DNA from: Panorpa germanica
Lineage: Eukaryota > Arthropoda > Insecta > Mecoptera > Panorpidae
Assembly (NCBI GenBank): GCA_963678705.1
Contig: CAVMBN010000158.1
Coordinates: 519,001 to 583,000, forward strand
Length of the DNA stretch: 64,000 bases
Direction of reading: 5' to 3'
Shown: positions 12,063 to 25,500 of the stretch, piece by piece
How the letters are laid out: the number at the start of each line of letters is the position of its first letter
Numbering within the stretch: position 1 is the stretch's first letter
The notes under the pieces: model-generated
What the model was told of the DNA's origin: nothing
Seen by the model: only the letters and a program-made list of their open reading frames with translations
Databases searched by the model: none
Program-made: the position numbers and the translations under genes

Positions 12063-13647
12063 CTCATATACATACTTGTACTTATGCCTACTTACTTACC
12101 ATTTGTTTGTTACCATTGAATGTTCATGAACGATCAATCACTATTTCCAAGAAAACCGCATATATTGTTCACTTAATCACTTATAACAATTAATACACTC
12201 TCATTATTATTTAAAACACGCATTTATATAAACTAATTCTTGTGTTTTAATATTATTTATAGTTAATGTTATTCGACTTACTCGATAGTGGGCGGCAACC
12301 TTTTGTCTTCCGTATATTTGTAGTGTTTATATGAGGTTTTCCTTATATATCTCTACAGATTTCTTAAATTTTAAACCACTTGATGTTTTAGCACTAACTC
12401 TTACCTAATTATTATTACTTTTTTTGTCTATCGCACTTATTAATGTCTTATATCAAACATCAAAGTTACAAATTTGAGGTTATGTTTATAAGACCGCGTG
12501 TACGCGTAATGAAAAATTCGTTTTTAACACTGGTTTCCAACTGTCAAACTTTTGTAAAAACACTTTGTTTAGGGTAAATTAACACAAATTTAAAACAAAC
12601 TTAAATACTTTTCGTTTGAAAAAGTATTCATAAAATTTATTTAATTTTTTTCCATAATTAATTTCTCACTTTTATTCACTTTTTTCACCTAAAGTAGCAG
12701 AAGCCGATCACACACATCGTAGATAGGAACCACTTGTGTTGCAAAGCAATATTAACGTCCTTGTAAACCAATACGTAGGTGTTCCTTTTTGTATTAAGTC
12801 CCATCTGTCTTGCCAGAGCTTATGCATATATGCATTCATCTCTTTGGCAATATATTTGGTATCGTCTCCAGACTTTTATCCTACAGCCGCATTAACTTTA
12901 AATCCTCGAAATTTGTCGCATTAATTTTAAATCATCAAAATTTGATTTTTTCAGTTCTAGCGTAATTTGTACTTGAGTAAGTGCATGAGTGATTTTTAAA
13001 TCTAAAGGAATTGTCCCTAATATCACTTGCACCATTTCTGTAGATACAGTTCTGCAACAACGCGTCATCGTCAATAACATAGTTCTTTGCATGGAAGATC
13101 TGGAAGATTGATCCTGTAATACCATGCCGAAGCACAATACACAACTATTAGCATAAATGCCTCCTTGTATAGTGTCGGCATAGTTGCCGAGTTTAAGCTT
13201 CATTCCGTCTTTGTGACACGCGCAAGGTGTATTACAAGTTTATCATTTGTTTTACTGTATTTGTTTCGTAGCTTTGTAGCTTCAAGAAACTACAGATTTT
13301 ATATATAGCAGGTCAAGAACGGCTTTCTAGGGTTTCTGTACTATTTGCACCGATAAGGATCACATTATCGTTGGCAAAACATATGTCTACACAACCTTTC
13401 GAGTGAGAAACACAGTTCTCGTCGAATACCATGTTCCAGAGCTCAGGCCCCATTACAGATCGCTGAGGACAACCTTTAGATAGTTGCCTTTTCATGGAAC
13501 GGTAATCGGTTTGTAAAATAATGTTCGACAATGAAAATAGTTCTCCATAGCGCAGTAGACGTACCTATAGGTTTATGCCGGTCTAATTCTTTGAAGGTCA
13601 CTTGACCACCGGACATCAACAAAGGCACACTGAATTTCTATAAATAT
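12063..13647 (-). repeat. Array unit 8
   Basis: 1585 bp unit. It shares ggtgttcc near 12778, the atcatttgttttactg variant and cttgaccaccgg near 13601 with unit 10. Confidence 0.95.
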
Positions 13648-15224
13648 CTCATATACATACTTGTACTTATGCCTACTTACTAACCATTTGTTTGTTACCA
13701 TTGAATGTTCATGAACGATCAATCACTATTTCCAAGAAAACCGCATATATTGTTCACCTAATCACTTATAACAATTAATACACTCTCATTATTATTTAAA
13801 ACACGCATTTATATAAACTAATTCTTGTGTTTTTATATTATTTATAGTAAATGTTATTCGACTTACTTGATAGTGGGCGGCAACCTTTTGTCTTCCGTAT
13901 ATTTGTAGTGTTTATATGAGGTCTTCCTTATATATCTCTACAGATTTCTTGAATTTTAAACCACTTGATGTTTTAGCACTAACACTAACCTAATTATTAT
14001 CACTTTTTTTGTCAATCGCACTTATTAATGTCTTATATCAAACATCAAAGTTACAAATTTGAGGTTATGTTTATAAGACCGCGTGTACGCGTAATGAAAA
14101 ATTCGTTTTTAACACTGGTTTCCAACTGTCAAACTTTTGTAAAAACACTTTGTTTAGGGTAAATTAACACAAATTTAAAACAAACTTAAATACTTTTCGT
14201 TTGAAAAAGTATTCATATAATTTATTTAATTTTTTTCCATAATTAATTTCTCACTTTTTTCACCTAAAGTAGCAGGAGCCGATCACACACATAGTAGATA
14301 GGAACCACTTGTGTTGCAAAGCAATATTAACGTCCTTGTAAACCAATACGTAGGTCTTCCTTTTTGTATTAAGTCCCATCTGTCTTGCCAGAGCTTATGC
14401 ATATATGCATTCATCTCTTTGGCAATATATTTGGTATCGTCTCCAGACTTTTATCCTACAGCCGCATTAACTTTAAATCCTCGAAATTTGTCGCATTAAT
14501 TTTAAATCATCAAAATTTGATTTTTTCAGTTCTAGCGTAATTTGTACTTGAGTAAGTGCATGAGTGATTTTTAAATCTAAAGGAATTGTCCCAAAATATC
14601 ACTTGCACCACTTCTGTAGATACAGTTCTGCAACAACGCGTCATCAACAATAACATAGTTCTTTGCATGGAAGATCTGGAAGATTGATCCTGTAATACCA
14701 TGCCGAAGCACAATACACAATTATTAGCATAAATGCCTCTTTGTATAGTGTCGGCATAGTTGCCGAGTTTAAGCTTCATTCCGTCCTTGTGACACGCGCA
14801 AGGTGTGTTACAAGTTTATCATTCGTTGTTACTGTATTTGTTTCGTGGCTTTGTAGCTTCAAGAAACTACAGATTTTATATATAGCAGGTCGAGAACGGC
14901 TTTCTAGGGTTTCTGTTCTATTTGCACCGATAAGGATCACATTATCGTTGGCAAAACATATGTCTACACAACCTTTCGAGTGAGAAACACAGTTCTCGTA
15001 GAATACCATGTTCCAGAGCTCAGGCCCCATTACAGATCGCTGAGGACAACCTTTAGATAGTTGCGTTTTCATGGAACGGTAATCGGTTTGTAAAATAATG
15101 TTCGACAATGAAAATAGTTCTCCATAGCGCAGTAGACGTACCTATAGGTTTTTGCCGGTCTAATTCTTTGAAGGTCACTTGGCCACCGGACATCAACAAA
15201 GGCACACTGAATTTCTATAAATAT
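13648..15224 (-). repeat. Array unit 9
   Basis: 1577 bp unit, the shortest, owing to a small deletion in the T-rich stretch near 14250. It shares gttcacctaatc (13753) and ctcgtagaatacc (14996) with unit 11. Confidence 0.95.
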
Positions 15225-16807
15225 CTCATATACATACTTGTACTTATGCCTACTTACTTACCATTTGTTTGTTACCATTGAATGTTCATGAACGATCAAT
15301 CACTATTTCCAAGAAAACCGCATATATTGTTCACTTAATCACTTATAACAATTAATACACTCTCATTATTATTTAAAACACGCATTTATATAAACTAATT
15401 CTTGTGTTTTAATATTATTTATAGTTAATGTTATTCGACTTACTTGATAGTGGGCGGCAACCTTTTGTCTTCCGTATACTTGTAGTGTTTATATGAGGTC
15501 TTCCTTATATATCTCTACAGATTTCTTGAATTTTAAACCACTTGATGTTTTAGCACTAACACTAACCTAATTATTATCACTTTTTTTTCTATCGCACTTA
15601 TTATATCTTATATCAAACATCAAAGTTACAAATTTGAGGTTATGGTTATAAGACCGCGTGTACGCGTAATGAAAAATTCGTTTTTAACACTATTTTCCAA
15701 CTGTCAAAATTTTGTAAAAACACTTTGTTTAGGGTAAAATAACACAAATTTAAAACAAACTTAAATACTTTTCGTTTGAAAAAGTATTCATATAATTTAT
15801 TTAATTTTTTTCCATAATTAATTTCTCACTTTTAATCACTTTTTTCACCTAAAGTAGCAGGAGCCGATCACACACATAGTAGATAGGAACCACTTGTGTT
15901 GCAAAGTAATATTAACGTCCTTGTAAACCAATACGTAGGTGTTCCTTTTTGTATTAAGTCCCATCTGTCTTGCCAGAGCTTATGCATATATGCATTCATC
16001 TCTTTGGCAATATATTTGGTATCGTCTCCAGACTTTTATCCTACAGCCGCATTAACTTTAAATCCTCGAAATTTGTCGCATTAATTTTAAATCATCAAAA
16101 TTTGATTTTTTCAGTTCTAGCGTAATTTGTACTTGAGTAAGTACATGAGTGATTTTCAAATCTAAAGGAATTGTCCCTAATATCACTTGCACCACTTCTG
16201 TAGATACAGTTCTGCAACAACGCGTCATCGTCAATAACATAGTTCTTTGCATGGAAGATCTGGAAGATTGATCCTGTAATACCATGCCGAAGCACAATAC
16301 ACAACTATTAGCATAAATGATCCCTTGTATAGTGTCGGCATAGATGCCGAGTTTAAGCTTCATTCCGTCTTTGTGACACGCGCAAGGTGTATTACAAGTT
16401 TATCATTTGTTTTACTGTATTTGTTTCGTAGCTTTGTAGCTTCAAGAAACTACAGATTTTATATATAGCAGGTCGAGAACGGCTTTCTAGGGTTTCTGTA
16501 CTATTTGCACCGATAAGGATCACATTATCGTTGGCAAAACATATGTCTACACAACCTTTCGAGTGAGAAACACAGTTCTCGTCGAATACCATGTTCCAGA
16601 GCTCATGCCCCATTACAGATCGCTGAGGACAACCTTTAGATAGTTGCCTTTTCATGGAACGGTAATCGGTTTGTAAAATAATGTTCGACAATGAAAATAG
16701 TTCTCCATAGCGCAGTAGACGTTCCTATAGGTTTTTGCCGGTCTAATTCTTTGAAGGTCACTTGACCACCGGACATCAACAAAGGCACACTGAATTTCTA
16801 TAAATAT
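15225..16807 (-). repeat. Array unit 10
   Basis: 1583 bp unit. Its right half matches unit 8 at the diagnostic sites. Its left part shares ccgtatacttg with unit 12. The RT frame is 16392-16691. Confidence 0.95.
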
Positions 16808-18394
16808 CTCATATACATACTTGTACTTATGCCTACTTACTTACCATTTGTTTGTTACCATTGAATGTTCATGAACGATCAATCACTATTTCCAAGAAAA
16901 CCGCATATATTGTTCACCTAATCACTTATAACAATTAATACACTCTCATTATTATTTAAAACACGCATTTATATAAACTAATTCTTGTGTTTTTATATTA
17001 TTTATAGTAAATGTTATTCGACTTACTTGATAGTGGGCGGCAACCTTTTGTCTTCCGTATATTTGTAGTGTTTATATGAGGTCTTCCTTATATATCTCTA
17101 CAGATTTCTTGAATTTTAAACCACTTGATGTTTTAGCACTAACACTAACCTAATTATTATCACTTTTTTTGTCTATCGCACTTATTAATGTCTTATATCA
17201 AACATCAAAGTTACAAATTTGAGGTTATGTTTATAAGACCGCGTGTACGCGTAATGAAAAATTCGTTTTTAACACTGGTTTCCAACTGTCAAACTTTTGT
17301 AAAAACACTTTGTTTAGGGTAAATTAACAAAAATTTAAAACAAACTTAAATACTTTTCGTTTGAAAAAGTATTCATATAATTTATTTAATTTTTTTTAAA
17401 TAATTAATTTCTCACTTTTAATCACTTTTTTCACCTAAAGTAGCAGGAGCCGATCACACACATAGTAGATAGGAACCACTTGTGTTGCAAAGCAATATTA
17501 ACGTCCTTGTAAACCAATACGTAGGTCTTCCTTTTTGTATTAAGTCCCATCTGTCTTGCCAGAGCTTATGCATATATGCATTCATCTCTTTGGCAATATA
17601 TTTGGTATCGTCTCCAGACTTTTATCCTACAGCCGCATTAACTTTAAATCCTCGAAATTTGTCGCATTAATTTTAAATCATCAAAATTTGATTTTTTCAG
17701 TTCTAGCGTAATTTGTACTTGAGTAAGTGCATGAGTGATTTTTAAATCTAAAGGAATTGTCCTCAATATCACTTGCACCACTTCTGTAGATACAGTTCTG
17801 CAACAACGCGTCATCGTCAATAACATAGTTCTTTGCATAGAAGAACTGGAAGATTGATCCTGTAATACCATGCCGAAGCACAATACACAACTATTAGCAT
17901 AAATGCCCCCTTGTATAGTGTCGGCATAGTTGCCGAGTTTAAGCTTCATTCCGTCTTTGTGACACGCGCAAGGTGTATTACAAGTTTATCATTCGTTGTT
18001 ACTGTATTTGTTTCGTAGCTTTGTAGCTTCAAGAAACTACAGATTTTATATATAGCAGGTCGAGAACGGCTTTTTAGGGTTTCTGTACTATTTGCACCGA
18101 TAAGGATCACATTATCGTTGGCAAAACATATGTCTACACAACCTTTCGAGTGAGAAACACAGTTCTCGTAGAATACCATGTTCCAGAGCTCAGGCCCCAT
18201 TACAGATCGCTGAGGACAACCTTTAGATAGTTGCCTTTTCATGGAACGGTAATCGGTTTGTAAAATAATGTTCGACAATGAAAATAGTTCTCCATAGCGC
18301 AGTAGACGTACCTATAGGTTTTTGCCGGTCTAATTCTTTGAAGGTCACTTGGCCACCAGACATCAACAAAGGCACACTGAATTTCTATAAATAT
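16808..18394 (-). repeat. Array unit 11
   Basis: 1587 bp unit that pairs with unit 9 at the diagnostic sites. RT frame 17946-18278 and thumb frame 17644-17949 are open. Confidence 0.95.
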
Positions 18395-19980
18395 CTCATA
18401 TACATACTTGTACTTATGCCTACTTACTTACCATTTGTTTGTTACCATTGAATGTTCATGAACGATCAATCACTATTTCCAAGAAAACCGCATATATTGT
18501 TCACTTAATCACTTATAACAATTAATACACTCTCATTATTATTTAAAACACGCATTTATATAAACTAATTCTTGTGTTTTTTTATTATTTATAGTTAATG
18601 TTATTCGACTTACTTGATAGTGGGCGGCAACCTTTTGTCTTCCGTATACTTGTAGTGTTTATATGAGGTCTTCCTTATATATCTCTACAGATTTCTTGAA
18701 TTTTAAACCACTTGATGTTTTAGCACTGACACTAACCTAATTATTATCACTTTTTTTGTCTATCGCACTTATTAATGTCTTATATCAAACATCAAAGTTA
18801 CAAATTTGAGGTTATGTTTATAAGACCGCGTGTACGCGTAATGAAAAATTCGTTTTTAACACTGGTTTCCAACTGTCAAACTTTTGTAAAAACACTTTGT
18901 TTAGGGTAAATTAACACAAATTTAAAACAAACTTAAATACTTTTCGTTTGAAAAAGTATTCATATAATTTATTTAATTTTTTTCCATAATTAATTTCTCA
19001 CTTTTAATAACTTTTTTCACCTAAAGTAGCAGGAGCCGATCACACACATAGTAGATAGGAACCACATGTGTTGCAAAGAAATATTAACGTCCTTGTAAAC
19101 CAATACGTAGGTCTTCCTTTTTGTATTAAGTCCCATCTGTCTTGCCAGAACTTATGCATATATGCATTCATCTCTTTGGCAATATATTTGGTATCGTCTC
19201 CAGACTTTTATCCTACAGCCGCATTAACTTTAAATCCTCGAAATTTGTCGCATTAATTTTAAATCATCAAAATTTGATTTTTTCAGTTCTAGCGTAATTT
19301 GTACTTGAGTAAGTGCATGAGTGATTTTTAAATCTAAAGGAATTGTCCCCAATATCACTTGCACCACTTCTGTAGTTACAGTTCTGCAACAACGCGTCAT
19401 CGTCAATAACATAGTTCTTTGCATGGAAGATCTGGAAGATTAATCCTGTAATACCATGCCGAAGCACAAAACACAACTATTAGCATAAATGCCCCCTTGT
19501 ATAGTGTCGGCATAGTTGCCAAATTTAAGCTTCATTCCGTCCTTGTGACACGCGCAAGGTGTGTTACAAGTTTATCACTCGTTGTTACTGTATTTGTTTC
19601 GTAGCTTTGTAGCTTCAAGAAACTTCAGATTTTATATATAGCAGGTCAAGAACGGCTTTCTAGGGTTTCTGTACTATTTGCACCGATAAGGATCACATTA
19701 TCGTTGGCAAAACATATGTCTACACAACCTTTCGAGTGAGAAACACAGTTCTCGTCGAATACCATGTTCCAGAGCTCAGGCCCCATTACAGATCGCTGAG
19801 GACAACCTTTAGATAGTTGCCTTTTCATGGAACGGTAATCGGTTTGTAAAATAATGTTCGACAATGAAAATAGTTTTCCATAGCGCAGTAGACGTACCTA
19901 TAGGGTTTTGCCGGTCTAATTCTTTGAAGGTCACTTGGCCACCGGACGTCAACAAAGGCACACTGAATTTCTATAAATAT
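18395..19980 (-). repeat. Array unit 12
   Basis: 1586 bp unit. It shares ccgtatacttg with unit 10. The RT frame is shortened to 19646-19864. Confidence 0.95.
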
Positions 19981-20757
19981 CTCATATACATACTTGTACT
20001 TATGCCTACTTACTTACCATTTGTTTGTTACCATTGAATGTTCATGAACGATCAATCACTATTTCCAAGAAAACCGCATATATTGTTCACTTAATCACTT
20101 ATAACAATTAATACACTCTCATTATTATTTAAAACACGCATTTATATAAACTAATTCTTCTGTTTTAATATTATTTATAGTTAATGTTATTCGACTTACT
20201 TGATAGTGGGCGGCAACCTTTTGTCTTCCGTATATTTGTAGTGTTTATATGAGGTCTTCCTTATATATCTCTACAGATTTCTTGAACTTTAAACCACTTG
20301 ATGTTTTAGCACTAACACTAAACTAATAATTATCACTTTTTTTGTCTATCGCACTTATTAATGTCTTATATCAAACATTAAAGTTACAAATTTGAGGTTA
20401 TGTTTATAAGACCGCGTGTACGCGTAATGAAAAATTCGTTTTTAACACTGGTTTCCAACTGTCAAACTTTTGTAAAAACACTTTGTTTAGGGTAAATTAA
20501 CACAAATACAAAACAAACTTAAATACTTTTCGTTTGAAAAAGTATAATTTAATTTATTTAATTTTTTTCCATAATTAATTTCTCACTTTTAATAACTTTT
20601 TTCACCTAAAGTAGCAGTAGCCGATCACACACATAGTAGATAGGAACCACTTGTGTTGCAAAGCAATATTAACGTCCTTGTAAACCAATACGTAGGTCTT
20701 CCTTTTTGTATTAAGTCCCATCTGTCTTGCCAGAGCTTATGCATATATGCATTCATC
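19981..20757 (-). repeat. Array unit 13, truncated
   Basis: The first ~777 bp of a unit, ending at gcatatatgcattcatc where the 5' end of an I-clade element begins. The array does not resume anywhere to the right. Confidence 0.93.
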
Positions 20758-20963
20758 AGTTTGCATCGAGACTCCTTAGTGAGTGCACGTGTTTACAATA
20801 AACAAAACAATAAAATTTTTAGTGATCTTTTTTTGCAAATTATAATATTTTTTTCTTTTTTTTGTTGATTTATTTGTATTTAAATTATAATTTTATTATT
20901 ATTAAGTAATATTACTAAAAAGTGAAGTAACTTTTATTTAATTATCACTGGTTAATTAACAAT

Positions 20964-22388
20964 ATGGATATGGAGACTAAACCTCCCGATAAAAATCCGA
21001 ACAATAAAAACAACTCTGTGACTAACAAATCATTTCCTACAGAAAAAACATCCAGTGATATGGCAGAAAACTTAAATAACAATAGTGACATTGTTAAAAA
21101 AATATATAATAATTTATACAACACAGAAACAAAATATGACTCGTATAAAGTAATGATTGTTAAAAATAATAGTGATGGAAATACATTTTTTAGTTCTCTT
21201 AAATTAGCAGAAATAATTTGCAAAATTAGCAATAAATCTAATATAATAGAAATTAAAAAAGTGGGAAGAAATAGAGTAATCGTTCAATGTGCTAATGCAA
21301 TACTAGCTAACGAAATTACTAAATCAACATAACTGAAAAACAATGGATATGAAGCGTTTATCCCATTTTACTGGTGCACAAAAGTAGCTATTATAAAAGG
21401 TGTTGATATCGAATATTCGGAAGATACAATTTTAAATAATATAGAGTGTCCACCTTTTAGAGTAACGAGAGTGCAAAGGTTAAATCGAAAATTAAGAGTT
21501 GACGGAGCTATAAAATATGAACCCAGTACAACAGTGAAATTATTCTTTGAAGGACTTGCTATTCCTGCTTATGTTTATATGTGGAGAGTGAGACGAGCAT
21601 GTGAACCATTTGTACAACAGACGATACAATGTTATAATTGTTTTAAATTTGGACATGCAGCCACAAAATGTAGAGCAAAAGTAGCAAAATGTAAATTCTG
21701 CGGAAGTGAAGATCATTTACGTACTGCATGCACATCTCCTAACCCGACATGCATAAATTGTAAACTTAACCACGAGGCTACAGACAATGAATGTCCTAAA
21801 AAAAAGACAAATCAAGATAAAAGATCTCATGGCCCAACACAATCTCAGTTTTTATGAAGCAAAATTAGAATTAACAGAAAAAAATACAGACTATTTATAC
21901 TCAGTAGGAACTCAAAACTCTTTTGAAGCTCTAAACTACAATGAGACTTTTCCCAATATCACTAATAAATACAATAGTATCAACATAATTCCAACATACA
22001 AACCAAACCCTTTAACCAGAAGAACCAATACCAGAGTGAATAAATCAAATACAGGTAACTCATTACAAAGATCTTACAGTCAACCACAACCTACGACATC
22101 CACTAAAGAACCAATTCCAAAAAGAAGAAGAGAAGAAAAGAAACCTAACAATGAAGAAAGTGACACATTCCTTAAAAAAACTAATCAAGGAAAAACAGAA
22201 AGCAAATCAACCAAGAGAAATCTGATATTACAATGGAAAACAATGATAATGATACCTGCTATAAATCAATATATAATAAAAATAATGATGACAAAATTAA
22301 AGATACAAACAAAGACCCTAATATTACATCCCAATCTTTTAGAAGCTACAAGAAACAAATATCTAGTGTACAATGGCCAAACTCGTAA
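20964..22388 (+). pseudogene. I-element ORF1 (Gag-like, three zinc knuckles), copy 1
   Basis: Begins with ATG (MDMETKPPDK). The frame has a premature TAA at 21330-21332, where copy 2 has a leucine codon, and then reopens through three Cys/His knuckles (about 21631-21795: CYNCFKFGH, CKFCGSEDH, CINCKLNH). At an A-run near 21798 the frame ends soon after as QSQFL, while the conserved continuation (KDLMAQHNLSFYEAK) lies in the +1 frame. A further frame change near 22195 would restore the likely C-terminus ending at 22388. The product would bind element RNA; this copy is broken. Confidence 0.82.
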
Positions 22389-22585
22389 GAAAACATCAAT
22401 ATATAAATTAAGTTTATTTTTTAATAAAAACTCTATTCACATCACTTAACCTAATCGGTTAATAAATTTACTAAAATATTAAATCAACAACAATTATATA
22501 AACATAAAGAAAAAATAAAATATATAAATAAATCGAAAAACAAGACATCAGATATAAAAATTAATCATTAATTAAAACAGTTAAA

Positions 22586-25500
22586 ATGATAAATTTTATT
22601 CAATGGAATTGCAGAGGAGTCAGATATATTAAAGAGGAACTACAACATATGTTACAGAAGCATAACATACATATATGCATACTATCAGAAACGTTTTTAA
22701 CAAAAAATCTCAATTTCAACATCAAAGGGTATTTTATTGAAAGAGAAGATAGGATACAGAATACAAACTATAATCCCCATGGGGGTGTTGCTATCTTGAT
22801 TCATAAATCTATAAAATATAAACGAGTAATGCTAAATAACCCATTTAATTCGGTCGAAATAGCTGGAATAATTTTAACACATAACGAAACTGATGTAATA
22901 TGTATTTTATCAATCTTTGCTAAACCGAATCATAAACTATCTAATTCTAATTGGTCACAGATAAAACAACAAATAGATGTTCCTGTTATACTTGCTGGAG
23001 ATTTTAACGCGACTAATCTTGCTTGGGATATAAATTGTCCAGGTAGCCAGTATGAAGGTAACGAATTGTTAGATTTCATAGAAAACGAAAATCTAAATAT
23101 TATCAACGATGATAAACCAACTAGAGTAAGCAATCTCAGTACAAGGGACAGTATATTGGATCTCACATTGGTATCAATGACGTTAACACAACAAATTACT
23201 TCGTGGCAAGTTCTTGCAGATAGCTTAGGTAGTGATCACTACCCAATTTTTTTCTGTTTGAATGACTATAATAAAGACCGTTACCGTACATCTGAATATT
23301 TAACGAGGAGAAATTTCCGAAAAGCAGATTGGGAGAAATATAGCCTTGAAATAGAAAGCAGAATTTCAAACATTAGCACAAATGGAATCACAAGTAATCC
23401 CCAAGATGTTGAAAACAAATACAACCAATTTAGAGATGTTATTAATAATTCGGCAGACATACATATTCCATCTACCAGATTGTATAATATCCCTCCTAAT
23501 AAAATAAAACCGTCTTGGTGGGACACAGAGTGCAATAAAATGATAGCTTAAAGAAAATTAGCACTAACTATTTTTAATAAAAACATGACAATGGCGAATT
23601 ATTTAAATTATAAAAAACATCAAGCTAAAACCAGACGATATTTTAGAGCCAGAAAAAAAATAGAATGGCAAAATTTCTGCGAGAATTTAAACCCAAACAC
23701 AACAACCAACATTGTCTGGAATAATATAAGAAAAATTAACAATAAAAGCTATAGTACTAAAAGGATAAGTGATAATGAAAATTTAATAGAAGAATTCATT
23801 AAAAAAAAATTTCCACAGAACAACAATTCAAATATTACTACCACCACCATCGTGAAAGATAATTTTCTAGATAATAACATAAATAAAAATGAAGTAAATT
23901 TCGCGTTAAATCATAATAAAAACAGTAGCACAGGATTTGATAGAATAAATTACAAAATGATACAAAACTTACCTGACAATGCAATAAATCATCTTACACA
24001 AATATATAATCTGTCATTAAACACTGCTGATGTACCATTAGACTGGAAAAAACATATCGTTGTTCCTATATTAAAACCAGAAAAAGATCCAAACAAAGAA
24101 GAATCATTCAGACCAATTACTTTACTATCATGTATGGGCAAAACTATGGAATCCATCATCAAAAACAGACTGGAGTTGTATCTCGAACATCATAAAAGAT
24201 TACCTGAGTTACAATTTGCGTCTAGAAAAACAAGAAGTACGCAGCATAACTTAAACATATTAAATATCGATATTCAAAGAACATACAGTAAAAATCATTA
24301 TATGATAGCTGCTTTCATTGACATTAAAGCTGCTTATGACAATGTTAATCTAAAAATATTAAAAGAAAAAGTAGAAAACATAGGTATATCTTCCAAAATA
24401 TCCAACTGGATTATAAACTACTTCCAAAATAGGGAAATAATAGTTAGATACAATAATAAGTTAACTGGTCCTATACTATGTAATCACGGAATTCCACAAG
24501 GCTCAATATTATCTCCCTTATTATTCAACATATACACAGAAAACTTAACAACATTATCAGATAACAACACAACAGTACTGATGTATTCAGATGACATGGT
24601 TATTTATAGTATGGGCCATACACAAGATATAGCTCAAAACAGATTACAATCAAAATTAAGAAAACTAGATATTTTACTAAAGGAAATCAAATTAAATATA
24701 TCGTCAGAAAAAAATTAAATAGTTATATTTACAAGGCATAGAATAAACTGCAGTCCAATAATAACCATCAGAAACAAAAATATAACTGTTAGTTCAAATA
24801 CCAAATTTCTGGGTATATTCTTTGATACGAAAAGCACTTGGGCGAAAGAAATTGCACATATTATTAACAAATGTCAAAAAGGCTTAAATTTGATGCGATG
24901 TATAGCAGGATACAAATGGGGCGCACACCCAACAACCTTAATAAAAATATATAAAGCTATTGTTAGACCGCATATTGACTATTCTAGTACTATGATCTGC
25001 ACCGCAAATAACTCAAGATTAAAAAAAATTGAAATTATACAAAACAAATGTTTAAGAATAATATTAGGTGCAATGGTTTCAACACCAATCCAAATCCTCA
25101 ACTATCAAACTAATATTCCTCCGGTAAATATCAGAATACAACAAATATCAGACAGTTTCTTTTGTAAAACCAGACATAACTCATGTGGCCCCTTAAATAC
25201 AAGATTATCTAAACTATATGTTCTTTATAATAAACCATATTGGACAACTCATAAAAAACCGGCACTTTTAACTAGTTTTGATAGATATAATAACTTGAAC
25301 TTAGAGGTACACAACATTATACCTTTTTTCAAATTTCCATTAGAAATAAGCATGACAACAATACATACAGAAATAAATTTGTTTAAGAAGAATGACAGCA
25401 AGGAAATAATTTATCAAAAATATATGGAATATATAACAAAAGATGATATAAATTGGAGTATATTGTTTACCGATGGTTCATTCGAAAAAAACTCTAAAAC

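Larger units (their letters stand above)
1..20757 (-). repeat. Tandem array of ~1585 bp units derived from a dead R1-like retroelement
   Basis: A head-to-tail array in which each unit begins at the phrase ctcatatacatacttgtact. Unit starts are 1, 1587, 3173, 4758, 6343, 7927, 10477, 12063, 13648, 15225, 16808, 18395 and 19981. Ordinary spacing is 1577-1587 bp. The array runs off the left edge and is cut at 20757 by an I-clade element. Read on the minus strand, roughly half of each unit is reverse-transcriptase-derived and the other half is AT-rich non-coding sequence. Units differ by scattered substitutions and a few small indels, so they look homogenised but not identical. The strand given is that of the ancestral RT. 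The tandem structure is seen directly; the R1-like assignment comes from motif reading and was not checked by database search. Confidence 0.97.

Noticed and set aside
1..20757. CRISPR-like or multigene tandem family
   Set aside because: There are no short repeats with unique spacers, and no unit has an intact gene; the repeat is the whole 1.6 kb.
20945..21232. Minus-strand 95-codon frame
   Set aside because: Antisense shadow of I-element ORF1 in AT-rich sequence. The same applies to minus frames under ORF2 in both copies.
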